From positions 2,514,035 through 2,578,034 of the forward strand of contig NZ_AP018933.1 of NCBI RefSeq assembly GCF_003610015.1: a DNA stretch of 64,000 nucleotides. The letters run 5' to 3'. Of the stretch, positions 1 to 8,845 are shown piece by piece. The notes beneath the pieces are model-generated. The model saw only the letters and a list, made by a program, of their open reading frames with translations. It was not told the DNA's origin and ran no database searches. The translations under genes and the position numbers were made by a program. This stretch comes from Zymobacter palmae. GTDB lineage: Bacteria > Pseudomonadota > Gammaproteobacteria > Pseudomonadales > Halomonadaceae. Each line of letters starts with the position of its first letter. Position 1 is the stretch's first letter.

Positions 1-299
1 ATAAGCAAGGCCACATCAAACTGGGAAGGAGATAACCGCAGATAGCAGTGCTAATGACGAAAGGTGCTCGCTAGAGTGAACGAAGTAAAGCCTTACCTGC
101 TACGCTCGATAGTATGGCTTTCATAGCCTTCCATTTGGCTCAGTTTTTTGCACGACAGACTTCGTTCTGGGTCATCTTCGCCAAAGAACTGGACAAATTG
201 TCGCACCTGCCGTTAAGTACAGCCAAGTATCGCAATGACAGGTTATCACCGCCTCTACAAGCCTTATTGGCGCATTCACTCTAGCAACGGGCTTACATC
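1..299. other. Gene-free left edge
   Basis: I see no convincing coding frame, RNA gene or terminator here. The stretch presumably holds the promoter of the yagU-like gene that starts at 300, but no clear -35/-10 pair stands out. Confidence 0.4.
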
Positions 300-830
300 A
301 TGAAGAATTGGTTCACTCCCACCCTTCCTGCTAATCGTCGCTTCGGTGCTGCCATGGTGGCAGGCTTCATCGGTGGCAACATTTCCAGCTTTGTGAAATG
401 GGGCACGGAAATCCCTTTCCCACCGCGTACGCCTGATCGAGGTATTCCGCCGAAAGACATGCTGATCGATATGGGCGTCAACGCTCAGGAAACGATCTAT
501 CACTTCTCCGAACACGTCATTAACTGGGGTGTCGCGGGCATTCACCACCTGTTTTCCATTGTGTTCGCGCTGCTTTACTGCGCCATTGCCGAAATATTTC
601 CGAAAATCAAACTGTGGCAAGGGATGGCATTCAGTCTGCTGGTCACGATCGGTTTCCACGGCGTGTTACTGCCAACGTTTGGCTGGGCACCACCGCTTTG
701 GGATTTGCCTGCCGCCGAAATCTTCTCCGAAGTCTTCGGGCATGCGCTGTGGATGTGGACAATTGAGGTCTTCCGTCGTGACATTCGTAACCGCATGACG
801 GGGCTGCCAGACGCAGAGTATATGAAGTAA
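300..830 (+). CDS. yagU: YagU-like inner-membrane protein (DUF1440)
   Basis: This 176-residue protein resembles the YagU/DUF1440 family of inner-membrane proteins; E. coli YagU has been linked to acid resistance, but the molecular role is unknown. Visible features are an N-terminal hydrophobic stretch after PANRRFGAAMVAGFIGG, a conserved-looking FVKWGTEIPFPPRTPDRG segment around residues 32-49, and further hydrophobic helices around residues 83-96 and 105-125. It is slightly shorter than the E. coli protein. The ATG at 300 is the first start and no strong ribosome-binding site precedes it. It is followed by a stem-loop with a T run and is probably monocistronic. The family assignment is from memory of the motif pattern, and function is not inferable from the neighbours. 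Confidence 0.75.
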   Translation: MKNWFTPTLPANRRFGAAMVAGFIGGNISSFVKWGTEIPFPPRTPDRGIPPKDMLIDMGVNAQETIYHFSEHVINWGVAGIHHLFSIVFALLYCAIAEIFPKIKLWQGMAFSLLVTIGFHGVLLPTFGWAPPLWDLPAAEIFSEVFGHALWMWTIEVFRRDIRNRMTGLPDAEYMK

Positions 831-852
831 TAGCGGTAAATCGGTTTTCCCC

Positions 853-886
853 GCCCGGCTTTGAATTTTCATTGCTGGGCTTTTTT
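853..886 (+). terminator. Rho-independent terminator of the yagU-like gene
   Basis: GCCCGGC at 853-859 pairs with GCTGGGC at 874-880 (one G-T wobble) and is followed directly by six Ts. Confidence 0.7.
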
Positions 887-1027
887 ATAGGCGTGTTCCA
901 TCCTGACGGTATATAGCGTGAGTGACTGCTTTAACCCATTCTAGAACAGGCAGTTTTTACCGCGCGTTTGTGGCTTTAAGCATTACTAATGACATGGGTG
1001 TTGAGGTTATGAAGCGTCTCTTACTCT

Positions 1028-1837
1028 TCAGTAACACTGCTTCTTTATAATGATGAACACATCCATCACCCACCCTGCCTTTGCCTTGATTTCTTCTCGC
1101 TTACCCAATGCTCGTTGTGTCACTTCCTGCAGTGGGCCGCTGATCAGCGCTTGGTGTTCAGTACCCAAATTGGCGCCCCAATACAGCATCAGGTCGTCAC
1201 GCTGGATATGCTGAAACACGCTGTTGCCGTCCAGCATCACGACGGTGGTCGCGGGCAGCTGGTATTCATCCTCGTTGATCAGCTGCTGCAGCTTGCGGCC
1301 CGTAGTGATCAGTACCGACTCCCCGATCTGGTTAAGAGGGATACGGTGCAGCGCACACAGCATCTGAACGCTGGTGATGCCCGGAATAACGTCGGTACCT
1401 AGGTTCAGTGTGGCGCTGGCTGACAGCCTATCGATAAGACGAATTGTACTGTCATAAAGAGAAGGGTCGCCCCAGACAAGGAAAGCGCCCGTCTGGCCGG
1501 GAAGGAGCGTGTCTTGGATGGCGTCAGCCAGCATGGCGCTGCGCTGGTGGTGCCATTCGGCGACGATAGCACGGTAGGCGTCGTCTTTTGGAGCACCGTA
1601 AGGTACCTGTGGACGGGGGGGATTGGGGAGGGTCACGATGCGGTAATCGTGATCGGGGGCAATATGGCGACGACAGATCGCTTCGCGGAAGTGCAGCAGC
1701 TCGTCCTTATCCTGCCCTTTGTCGAGCATGAAGAACACATCGGTACGGTTGAGTGCATCAATGGCCTGTAGGGTGAGCTGCTGCGGATCGCCGGCACCAA
1801 TGCCGATCAGCAGTAGGTGGCGGCGATCATCACTCAT
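1028..1837 (-). CDS. cobF: Precorrin-6A synthase (deacetylating), CobF
   Basis: CobF methylates precorrin-5 at C-1 with loss of acetate in the aerobic cobalamin pathway, using S-adenosylmethionine. The 269-residue protein opens with LLLIGIGAGDPQQLTLQAI, the glycine-rich start of the tetrapyrrole methylase fold, and carries the WGDPSLYDST motif near residue 120 and VIPGITSVQ near residue 150. The length is normal. Its ATG overlaps the pdxY stop by one base (TGATG on the minus strand), so it is translationally coupled to pdxY as the second gene of that operon. No other corrin-ring gene lies in the window, so its role here is uncertain; orphan cobF genes occur in other bacteria. Confidence 0.85.
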   Translation of the reverse strand: MSDDRRHLLLIGIGAGDPQQLTLQAIDALNRTDVFFMLDKGQDKDELLHFREAICRRHIAPDHDYRIVTLPNPPRPQVPYGAPKDDAYRAIVAEWHHQRSAMLADAIQDTLLPGQTGAFLVWGDPSLYDSTIRLIDRLSASATLNLGTDVIPGITSVQMLCALHRIPLNQIGESVLITTGRKLQQLINEDEYQLPATTVVMLDGNSVFQHIQRDDLMLYWGANLGTEHQALISGPLQEVTQRALGKREEIKAKAGWVMDVFIIIKKQCY

Positions 1838-2730
1838 CAGATAGCCACGGCGCTGTAGCGCGGAGCCGGTGAGACGATCATGTCCTGTGCGGCGATCAGG
1901 GGCAGATCGCGCTGGCCATTTTCAGTGCGGCTCAGCAAGGCGCTGAGTGTAGATACGGCGTGACTAAGGGCTTCCGGCAAGTCGTCTCCCTGCACTAAAC
2001 GGCCCAGCATGACGGCGGAGAACGTATCGCCAAGGCCAGTGGGAAGCGGGTCGACGGGCAGTTTCGGTGATGCAACGTACCAAGCCTGATCCGCGGTCAC
2101 GGCAACGGTGTACAGCTCATCAGCGGGGATGTCAGCGCTATCAAGGCTGGTGATGACCACACAGCGCAATTTGGGAAGGCGGGCAATCAGCGTGCGCGCC
2201 TGTTCGATAGCGTCATCAAGGCTGGTCACCTCCTGCTGAGTCAGGAGTTCGAATTCGAAGCGGTTGGGGGTGATGATCGAGGCCGCCGGCAGTACCTGTT
2301 CACGCATAACGTCAGGAATCGCGGGCTGTACATAGATGCCACGGCCTACGTCGCCCATGACTGGGTCACACAGGTAATCGGCGTCGGGGTTGAGCTCGCG
2401 CACCTCGGCAACCGCATCCAGTACGGCCTGCCCGATAGAGGCATCGCCCAGATAACCGGACAGAATGGCTTGGCAACGTCCCAGTGCCCCGCGATCCTTG
2501 ATGCCTTGCAGCACATCTCGGATGTGCTCGGCACTGAAGATCTGCCCCTTCACCACACCGTAACCGGTATGGTTGGAGAACTGGACGGTATGAATGTTGA
2601 TGACTTCGACACCCTGACGCTGCAGCGTGAAGACGGCGGCGGCGTTACCTACGTGTCCGAAGGCGACGTGTGACTGAATGGACAGCACCCAAGGTGTGGT
2701 AGCCGCTGTTGTTGTAGTGGATGACGCCAT
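1837..2730 (-). CDS. pdxY: Pyridoxal kinase PdxY
   Basis: PdxY phosphorylates pyridoxal with ATP in vitamin B6 salvage. This 297-residue ribokinase-fold protein begins its core with VLSIQSHVAFGHVGNAAAVF, contains the TVQFSNHTGYG segment and YLCDPVMGD near residue 140, and has the late GLGDTFSAVMLGRL motif holding the catalytic aspartate. An N-terminal run of Ser/Thr/Ala before the core may mean translation starts slightly later, but no better start is visible. It is the first gene of a pair with cobF. With the pdxST cluster at 26-27 kb it gives this genome both synthesis and salvage of the cofactor. Confidence 0.9.
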   Translation of the reverse strand: MASSTTTTAATTPWVLSIQSHVAFGHVGNAAAVFTLQRQGVEVINIHTVQFSNHTGYGVVKGQIFSAEHIRDVLQGIKDRGALGRCQAILSGYLGDASIGQAVLDAVAEVRELNPDADYLCDPVMGDVGRGIYVQPAIPDVMREQVLPAASIITPNRFEFELLTQQEVTSLDDAIEQARTLIARLPKLRCVVITSLDSADIPADELYTVAVTADQAWYVASPKLPVDPLPTGLGDTFSAVMLGRLVQGDDLPEALSHAVSTLSALLSRTENGQRDLPLIAAQDMIVSPAPRYSAVAI

Positions 2731-2915
2731 GAACGTATCGCCCCTATCAGTTCAGTTGCTGGAAATGATGAATGCAGGCTCATCCGGGAAGGCGTTCGCT
2801 GCTCGCTCACTGTCGTGGATATACCGGATCGCCAGTGAACCACTGCTCAAGCTAAGCCTTTCGAAAATACCGCGCCTGCCGAAAGTATCTTCTGTTGAAA
2901 ACGTTAGATTATCTA

Positions 2916-2958
2916 TCAAAACAACGAAGGCCTTCCCGCACACAGCGAAAAGGCCTTC
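2916..2958 (-). terminator. Terminator downstream of transaldolase
   Basis: GAAGGCCTT (2926-2934) and AAGGCCTTC (2950-2958) form a perfect 9-bp stem. Read on the minus strand it is followed by the T-rich run GTTGTTTTG. It separates the transaldolase gene from pdxY; the rest of 2731-3041 holds no gene and presumably the pdxY promoter. Confidence 0.65.
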
Positions 2959-3041
2959 CTATCATGTCGAAGCACGGCGCCGCTGTCGAGATACGGCTCA
3001 TGCTACGACTTCTCCCACGCGCCTACATACTTTGCGCGCCG

Positions 3042-3998
3042 TTACAGCAGTTTTGCCAGCAAGCCTTCCAGTTTTTCTTGGTCGGCAGCGAAGCGGCGAA
3101 TGCCATCGGCCAGTTTCTCGGTCGCCATGGCGTCCAGACCCAGCTCCCAGCGGTACTCGGATTCAGTCATCGGCGTAGACGGCTGAGCAGTTTTGGCCGG
3201 TTTGGTGACATAGCGCGTCACGTCGCCTTGGCGTTTCTGAAGCTCTTCCAGCCATTCAGGCGCGATGGTCAGGTTGTCACAACCCGCTAGGGCCAGCACC
3301 TGCTCTGGGCTACGGAAGCTCGCCCCCATGATGGTGGTGTCGAAGCCGTGTTCGCCCGCGTACTGGCAGATACCACGCACGAAGAGGACACCCGGATCTT
3401 CTTCCGGTGCATACGTTTTGCCGGTTTCTTTGCGGTACCAATCGGTTACACGGCCTACGAATGGCGAGATCAGGCACACCCCTGCTTCAAAACAAGCGCG
3501 CGCTTGAGCGTGGCAGAACAGCAGCGTCAGATTGCAGCGGATGCCTTCTTTTTCCAGCACTTCTGCAGCGCGAACCCCTTCCCATGTAGAGGCTAGCTTA
3601 ATCAGCACCTTGTCACGGGAAACACCATTCTGTTCGTAGAGTTCGATCAGGCGGCGTGCCTTAGCAATGCTGGCATCAGTGTCATAGGACAGTTTGGCCG
3701 CCACTTCAGTGGAGACGCGCCCCGGGATCAGCGCGGCGATTTCGCTACCGATGGCAACGGACAGCGCGTCGACGGCATGCTCAATGACGCCATCGTGGTG
3801 CATGCCGGTGGTTTCTTCCTTCACACGTTCCATCGTGCGCTTGATAACCGGCTGATAGCCCGGCAGATCAAACGCTTTCAGCACCAGCGACGGGTTAGTC
3901 GTCGCTTCTTCAGGACGGTACTTGCGAATGGCATCAAGGTCACCGGTATCCGCGACGACCGTCGTCATCGTGGCAAGCGATTCCAGCTGAGTGGTCAT
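3042..3998 (-). CDS. tal: Transaldolase
   Basis: Transaldolase moves a dihydroxyacetone unit between sugar phosphates in the non-oxidative pentose phosphate pathway. The 318-residue product is the size of TalA/TalB. It starts MTTQLESLATMTTVVADTGD, contains the EEATTNPSLVLKA motif, and has VLIKLASTWEG with the Schiff-base lysine near residue 132. CNLTLLFCHAQARACFEAG and SPFVGRVTDWY are also typical. I chose the internal ATG at 3998 because it aligns with the family start and is preceded by GGGAG/AGGA; an upstream in-frame ATG at 4067 would add 23 unlikely residues. It is a single-gene unit ended by the stem-loop at 2916-2958. Confidence 0.95.
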   Translation of the reverse strand: MTTQLESLATMTTVVADTGDLDAIRKYRPEEATTNPSLVLKAFDLPGYQPVIKRTMERVKEETTGMHHDGVIEHAVDALSVAIGSEIAALIPGRVSTEVAAKLSYDTDASIAKARRLIELYEQNGVSRDKVLIKLASTWEGVRAAEVLEKEGIRCNLTLLFCHAQARACFEAGVCLISPFVGRVTDWYRKETGKTYAPEEDPGVLFVRGICQYAGEHGFDTTIMGASFRSPEQVLALAGCDNLTIAPEWLEELQKRQGDVTRYVTKPAKTAQPSTPMTESEYRWELGLDAMATEKLADGIRRFAADQEKLEGLLAKLL

Positions 3999-4395
3999 GT
4001 TCCTACTATCTCCCGAAAAGAACGTCACAGTGCCGCTGAGCATAGGCAACGGCACCCGTCTGTGCACACTGTACTACGGCTGCGCATGATTTTCTGCCAC
4101 TGAGCCCAAAGGGGATAGTGCTTTTCGGCTCACGGCAACACGGCATGTGCACCCAATATTTTGACAGCAACATCGACTGTTCCTTCCTGCAAATGCGACG
4201 GCACGGCGCAGCCCCACAGGCATGGCGTGGATATTGAATGATGTTGACAGCCTGTCGCAGGGGGAAAGGTTGACGCTGCGTCAGCATGACCCGCACTCAA
4301 TACCAATGGGTGCACTCGTTCAGGCCTCTGTCACTCATTTGTTCCACCTCGTCATTCACCGGCTCACCCCCTTGAGCTGGAGATCAGGAGTTGCC
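3999..4395. other. Divergent intergenic region tal / Tat-amidase
   Basis: This 397-base gap separates two divergent genes and should contain both promoters. Two TTGACA-like hexamers (near 4161 and 4242) are visible, but neither has a convincing -10 partner. No other feature was seen. Confidence 0.35.
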
Positions 4396-5334
4396 ATGAC
4401 CGTCTCACCTTCTCGCCGTCGCTTTCTAAACACTACGTTAGGCGTCTCGGCAATGGCGTTGACCGCCACGCCCTTCATCACGCAAGCCGGTGCCGCCACG
4501 GCTACCACTTCCAGCGCATCGTCGACAGCAGATTCATCGGACATGCTCACGATCGCACTGGGCCAGCTGGCCGTCGCCGATCAGTGGCAGGACAATGCAG
4601 CACAGTGCTCTCGTCTTATCCAGCAGGCGGCACAGCAAGGCGCCGACCTGCTGATCATGCCGGAGGCAATACTTGCCGCTGACATTGGCGACCCTGAATG
4701 CGTTCGACGTTCGGCCCAACCGCTGGACGGCCCATTCATGCAGCAGATGCTAAAAGCCACCCTACAAGTACCGCTAACCGTCGTTTTCACCCTGTATGTT
4801 CCTGCTGATGCTCAGCGCGTTGGCAACGTTCAGGTTGCCCTGCGACAGGGCAGGATCGTAGCGACGTACCACAAGCTGCATCTTTATGATGCTTTCACCA
4901 TGCAGGAATCACAGAGCGTTGAACCGGGCAAGACACTGCCACCTATCTTCGATGTCGCGGGAATGAAGGTGGGAATGATGACATGCTACGACCTGCGCTT
5001 TCCTGAAGAAGCAAAATCGCTGGCGCTGCGCGGAGCCGAACTGATCGTGCTGCCCGCCGCATGGGTACGTGGCCCCAACAAGGAGTGCCACTGGGAAACG
5101 CTGATCGCAGCTCGTGCACTCGACACGACCTGCTTCGTAGCCGCCGTCAGCGAATGCGGCCCACATACGATTGGCTGCAGCATGGTGGCTGATCCGATGG
5201 GACTGGTCGTTGCCCGCGCGGGTGAAACGCCGACACTGGTCACCACACGCATTTCGCGCCAGCGCCTCGCTCAGGCCAGAAAGGCACTTCCCGTGCTGAC
5301 CAACGGGCGCTTCAAGGCCCCCGAGCTGGCATGA
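4396..5334 (+). CDS. Tat-exported carbon-nitrogen hydrolase (nitrilase superfamily)
   Basis: This 312-residue enzyme belongs to the nitrilase/amidase superfamily and most resembles the Nit1/deaminated-glutathione amidase branch. The triad is visible: Glu90 in MPEA, Lys160 in YHKLHLYDAF and Cys197 in MMTCYDLRFPEE. The N-terminus carries a twin-arginine leader, SRRRFLN, then a hydrophobic segment and a QAGA cleavage-like site near residue 33, so the folded enzyme should be exported to the periplasm. That is unusual, since relatives are mostly cytosolic. I chose the ATG at 4396 because AGGAG sits seven bases upstream and the Tat motif follows at once; an in-frame ATG at 4222 would bury it. The next gene also encodes a Tat substrate. 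The substrate is unknown. Confidence 0.8.
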   Translation: MTVSPSRRRFLNTTLGVSAMALTATPFITQAGAATATTSSASSTADSSDMLTIALGQLAVADQWQDNAAQCSRLIQQAAQQGADLLIMPEAILAADIGDPECVRRSAQPLDGPFMQQMLKATLQVPLTVVFTLYVPADAQRVGNVQVALRQGRIVATYHKLHLYDAFTMQESQSVEPGKTLPPIFDVAGMKVGMMTCYDLRFPEEAKSLALRGAELIVLPAAWVRGPNKECHWETLIAARALDTTCFVAAVSECGPHTIGCSMVADPMGLVVARAGETPTLVTTRISRQRLAQARKALPVLTNGRFKAPELA

Positions 5335-5596
5335 CACGGCTTGTAAGTTGACACGCCTAAGATAAAGAAAGCGGAGCACCATCCAGCCCGCATAAAGGGC
5401 CAACAAAACGCGTAAAGAGAGTGGACACTGCGGCTATCGAAAGCGGAGTGCGGCACTTTTCTACCGCTGAATGCCATAACTGGCCTGATTATTGAATAAA
5501 GGAAGGAGGAACGTCCCGCCAGGCATCGGCGGGACACCTGCGTGAATATCGTTCGATAGCACGCCTTGCTGTGCTTGTCTTGAAAAGGAGCCTTTC

Positions 5597-6760
5597 ATGA
5601 CCCGCCCGACTACAAGCCGCCGTGGTTTTCTGGGTGCTTCGCTAGGCATGTCTGCCCTTGCCTTTGCGGCCCCTACGCGTCTACTGGCCCGCGAAAATGC
5701 GGCAGATATCGCCATTCATAACGCAACGGCCTCTAACCCGCTCGGTGACCCTCCCGGTGTCTACCTTAACTACAACGAACTGCCGGAAGGACCGTGTCCC
5801 GCCGCACGCAAGGCGATGGTGGACGCCATTCCCCATGCGGGCCGCTACAGCCATAACATGGTCAGCGAAATGCAGAAGACGCTGGCACAGGATCTAGGCG
5901 TATCGCCTGAGTGGCTGCTGATCTACCCCGGTTCGGGGTCTCTGCTGAAGCTGGCCCCACACGCGTTCACGTCGAGCAGCCGACCACTGGTCATTGCATC
6001 GCCGGGCTACGAAGACTGTGTCCGAGGAGCCAAAAGTGCGGGTTCACCGATCACCGAAGTACCGCTTCTGGACAGCGGTGCGCACGATATCGACGCGATG
6101 CTGCAGAAACCGGCTGGATTGCTCTATATCTGTAACCCCAACAACCCGACTGGTACCGTTACTCCACACGATAAGTTAGTGCAGGCCATCGAACGTACAC
6201 CGGCAGACACCATCATCATCGTCGATGAGGCATACATCCACTTCTCGAATCAGCCCAGCGTGATTCCGCTGATTGCTAGCCACCCGAACTTGGTCGTGAT
6301 GCGCACGTTCTCGAAAGTCTACGGCATGGCTGGGGTACGCTGTGGTTTTGCCGTTGGCCGGCCTGACGTACTGGCCAGCCTCAAACAGTTCGCGGGCGAC
6401 CCAGAGCTGTCGGTACTAGCGGCAGTTGGCTGTACGGCCAGTCTCAAACAGCCGAACCTGGTGGCCGAGCGCAAGTTGCTCAACGCCAAGCGCCGCGACA
6501 AAACCATGCAGTGGCTGACACAGCAGGGCTTCACCTGCATGCCATCCGAAACCAACTTCTTCATGGTGGATGTGAAACGACCGACGCAGGATGTAGTAAA
6601 CGGTCTGCTCCAGAAAGGTGTGCATGTCAGCAATCGCTGGAAAATGCTGCCAACCACGCTGCGTGTTTCGGTGGGCACCGAACAGGACATGGCGGCTTTC
6701 CGTCTGGCATTTGCCGAAGTGATGGGGCTGAAAGGCAGTGCACTATCAACAGCCGCCTGA
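5597..6760 (+). CDS. Tat-exported PLP-dependent aminotransferase (class I/II, HisC-like)
   Basis: This 387-residue fold-type I PLP enzyme resembles histidinol-phosphate-type aminotransferases. It has a twin-arginine leader (TSRRGFLGAS at residues 6-15) with a hydrophobic stretch ending near LAFAAPTRLLA. Core motifs are YPGSGSLLKL near residue 110, CNPNNPTG near 179, VDEAYIHF near 209 and the PLP-lysine motif TFSKVYGMAGVRCG with Lys240. A good AAAGGAG lies just upstream of the ATG. A periplasmic PLP enzyme is uncommon but has precedents (PvdN). It sits 262 bases after another Tat-exported enzyme in the same direction. The substrate is not evident; being a true HisC is unlikely given the export signal. 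Confidence 0.8.
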   Translation: MTRPTTSRRGFLGASLGMSALAFAAPTRLLARENAADIAIHNATASNPLGDPPGVYLNYNELPEGPCPAARKAMVDAIPHAGRYSHNMVSEMQKTLAQDLGVSPEWLLIYPGSGSLLKLAPHAFTSSSRPLVIASPGYEDCVRGAKSAGSPITEVPLLDSGAHDIDAMLQKPAGLLYICNPNNPTGTVTPHDKLVQAIERTPADTIIIVDEAYIHFSNQPSVIPLIASHPNLVVMRTFSKVYGMAGVRCGFAVGRPDVLASLKQFAGDPELSVLAAVGCTASLKQPNLVAERKLLNAKRRDKTMQWLTQQGFTCMPSETNFFMVDVKRPTQDVVNGLLQKGVHVSNRWKMLPTTLRVSVGTEQDMAAFRLAFAEVMGLKGSALSTAA

Positions 6761-6903
6761 CGCCGAGTAATGGCGAGCGACACGGATGTGAGGCTGTGAA
6801 CGATCGCGCGACACGCTATACAAGGTGGGCCAAGACAGGCATCATCTGCCACAATGTCGATTGACCTACCGTATATCGATCACTCACAAGAGGCCTCTTC
6901 GTC

Positions 6904-7083
6904 ATGCTGGAAGGCATCATCATCTGTGTCGTATTGCTGGTCGTCCAGCTGGTACTGCTCCACCTGATCGACCGACGACTCGACTATGCCGAAATGAACA
7001 GCCACTACATGCGTTCAGCGCCCGGCTCCCGCCGCGCCAGCAAACGCAAGGCCAATCATGCGGCTAACGACAGACTGTTCTAG
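6904..7083 (+). CDS. Small single-span membrane protein, 59 residues
   Basis: A short frame starting MLEGIIICVVLLVVQLVLL encodes one strongly hydrophobic helix (about residues 4-22) followed by a basic tail (SRRASKRK near residues 43-50). It ends exactly before a strong terminator, with an AAGAGG-like element about ten bases upstream of the ATG, which supports it as a real gene. I do not recognise a family. The orientation (one helix, positive C-terminal tail) is typical of small inner-membrane regulators, but no partner can be named. Confidence 0.55.
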   Translation: MLEGIIICVVLLVVQLVLLHLIDRRLDYAEMNSHYMRSAPGSRRASKRKANHAANDRLF

Positions 7084-7084
7084 G

Positions 7085-7118
7085 AAAATGCCGGTAGTGA
7101 TGAGCTACCGGCATTTTT
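7085..7118 (+). terminator. Terminator after the small membrane protein
   Basis: The arms at 7085-7097 and 7105-7117 form an uninterrupted 13-bp stem (AAAATGCCGGTAG and its complement) with a seven-base loop and a trailing T run. Confidence 0.85.
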
Positions 7119-7499
7119 CTGTGTCAGATTGACGCAGAATCACATCGCAGTGAACCGTCGGCCTTGAACGGCGGTCATCGAAAAGCGAGACGCTCTATAC
7201 ACAAAATCGGCCGATTAGTTCCCCCATCCTTTCGTCGAACGTTCCCTCCTGATAAGTTCATTTCCCTACTGTTTTCCTTCTTATAAGTGCATGTTGCCTA
7301 CGCATGGCACTTTTTCCATACCGTGACTGTTCTTTAGTACAAGGTCGTTGAGAGACACTACCTGCCCCACGGACAGGTGACCAACCCGAAATGTTATCTT
7401 TTGTCACTACGACTTATGACCAATAACCGGTCATTCGTTATCGGATATATGTTGGGCGCAGTTTTGAAAGCTCACGCTCACTATGGGATGGCCACGACC
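7119..7499 (+). promoter_or_regulatory. Upstream region of the first symporter gene
   Basis: This gene-free stretch precedes the symporter gene. It holds a perfect 12-bp palindrome AATCGGCCGATT (7205-7216) and the decamer TGTTCTTTAG (7328-7337). The decamer recurs at 9099-9108 before the second symporter gene, and a CGGCCGATWA element is likewise shared (7208-7217 and 9039-9048). These are candidate binding sites for a sugar-responsive regulator not present in the window. No unambiguous promoter hexamers were seen. Confidence 0.3.
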
Positions 7500-8777
7500 A
7501 TGACAACCCGCAGTACAAGCAAATACTACTTCCCGCTCAGTGCGATCATATTTCTGTTCTACTTTGCCTGGGCCTCGACACTCTCGATGGCTTCCCAGTG
7601 GCTGTGGCAGATACTTCAGCTAGACAGCACCACCAAAGGCCTGTTCTTCACGGCCAACGCTATCGGTGCAATGCTGTTCCAGCCTATCTATGGCGCTATC
7701 CAAGACCGTCTGGGTGTCTCCAAGAAACTGCTGCTGTGGATCGGCCTCGTACTCGCCCTCTGCTGGCCAGTCATGGGCTACGTCTTCGTTTTCCTGATGA
7801 AAGACGTTTCCTCCATCGTCGCGCTGATCGTATCCGGTCTGTTCATTGCACTGGGTATTCTGGCAGCCGCGGGTGTCGTTGACTCTTACTGCGAACGCGT
7901 CGGCCGCAACGCAGGCCTTGAATACGGTACCGTCCGTGTATGGGGTGCTGTGGGCTGGTGTCTGGGTGTTCTGATCGCAGGTCGCTTCGCACTCGAAGGT
8001 ATTCTGGTCAACCTGCCGTACATCGCTTGTACCGTTGCCGGTATCCTGCTGCTGGTCGTGCTGTTCCGCCTCGACGACCGTGGTGCACAGGTTGCTGCCG
8101 TACCGGGTCAGGCACAGCAAGTTGCGTCCATGTCCGAAAGCCTTGGTGTGCTGAAAGAGTTCAAATTCTGGACCTTCGCCATCTTCCTGTTCGGTATCGC
8201 CGGTCTGTACTTCCTGTTCGACCAGCAGTTCCAGGACTACTACGCCACCTTCTTCAACGTAGCGAGTGATCCGGCTGCAGGTGGTAAAGCGTATTCCTAC
8301 CTGTATGCGTCCGAAACGGCTATCGAAGTGATCTGTCTGCCGCTGGTACCGCTTATCGTTAACCTGATCGGTGCTCGCAAAAGCTTGGTACTGGCTGCGT
8401 TCCTGATGGGTATGCGCGTACTGCTGACCGGTCTGGTCGCTGACAAGGTCGCGTTGACCATCTTCTTCTTGGTTCGCGGTTTCGAAATTCCGCTGCTGCT
8501 GGTGGCCGTATTCAAGTTCATGGAAGGCGTCTACGATCCGCGCTTCTCTTCCACGATCTACCTGATTGCCTTCCAGTTCGCACAGCAGTTCTGCTCTATC
8601 TGCTTCGCAGGTCTGGTCGGTCACCTGATTGATACGCATGGCTTCCAGTACGCCTACATCTGCCTTGGTGTCTTCGGTCTGGTGTTCATGCTGTGGGGTC
8701 TCATCATGCTGCCGCGCCCGAAAAAAGGTCGCGTCAATCCGCAGCCGATGGAAAGCATCACGCCTGCTGCACAGTAA
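7500..8777 (+). CDS. LacY/CscB-type oligosaccharide:H+ symporter (first copy)
   Basis: This is a 12-helix major facilitator protein of the oligosaccharide:H+ symporter family (LacY, RafB, CscB), about 425 residues. Features are an N-terminal YYFPLSAIIFLFYFAWAS helix, the loop 2-3 signature QDRLGVSKKLLLW, CERVGRNAGLEYGTVRVWG, YFLFDQQFQDYY and RGFEIPLLLVAVFKF. These indicate proton-coupled uptake of a di- or trisaccharide; the neighbouring GH32 enzyme points to sucrose or a related fructoside. The start is placed at the ATG at 7500, where it aligns with CscB; in-frame ATGs at 7488 and a longer frame from 7377 are alternatives, and no strong ribosome-binding site decides. A strong terminator follows, so this copy is transcribed separately from the similar gene at 9247. 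Confidence 0.85.
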   Translation: MTTRSTSKYYFPLSAIIFLFYFAWASTLSMASQWLWQILQLDSTTKGLFFTANAIGAMLFQPIYGAIQDRLGVSKKLLLWIGLVLALCWPVMGYVFVFLMKDVSSIVALIVSGLFIALGILAAAGVVDSYCERVGRNAGLEYGTVRVWGAVGWCLGVLIAGRFALEGILVNLPYIACTVAGILLLVVLFRLDDRGAQVAAVPGQAQQVASMSESLGVLKEFKFWTFAIFLFGIAGLYFLFDQQFQDYYATFFNVASDPAAGGKAYSYLYASETAIEVICLPLVPLIVNLIGARKSLVLAAFLMGMRVLLTGLVADKVALTIFFLVRGFEIPLLLVAVFKFMEGVYDPRFSSTIYLIAFQFAQQFCSICFAGLVGHLIDTHGFQYAYICLGVFGLVFMLWGLIMLPRPKKGRVNPQPMESITPAAQ

Positions 8778-8805
8778 GCCTCTAGCACCTCTTACTGAGC
8801 GCTCA

Positions 8806-8845
8806 TAAAAGACCGGCCCTGCTTAAGCAGGGCCGGTCTTCTCGT
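8806..8845 (+). terminator. Terminator of the first symporter gene
   Basis: A perfect 14-bp stem (8809-8822 with 8827-8840) around a TTAA loop, followed by a pyrimidine-rich tail. Confidence 0.8.

Noticed and set aside
2678-3178. 166-codon plus-strand frame across the pdxY-tal gap
   Set aside because: It runs over the terminator and two minus-strand genes and has no recognisable domain.
7620-8639. Long open frame antisense to the first symporter (about 339 codons)
   Set aside because: It mirrors the codon bias of the sense gene, is rich in Gln/Asp/His with no motif, and has no ribosome-binding site. The sense frame is a clear family member.
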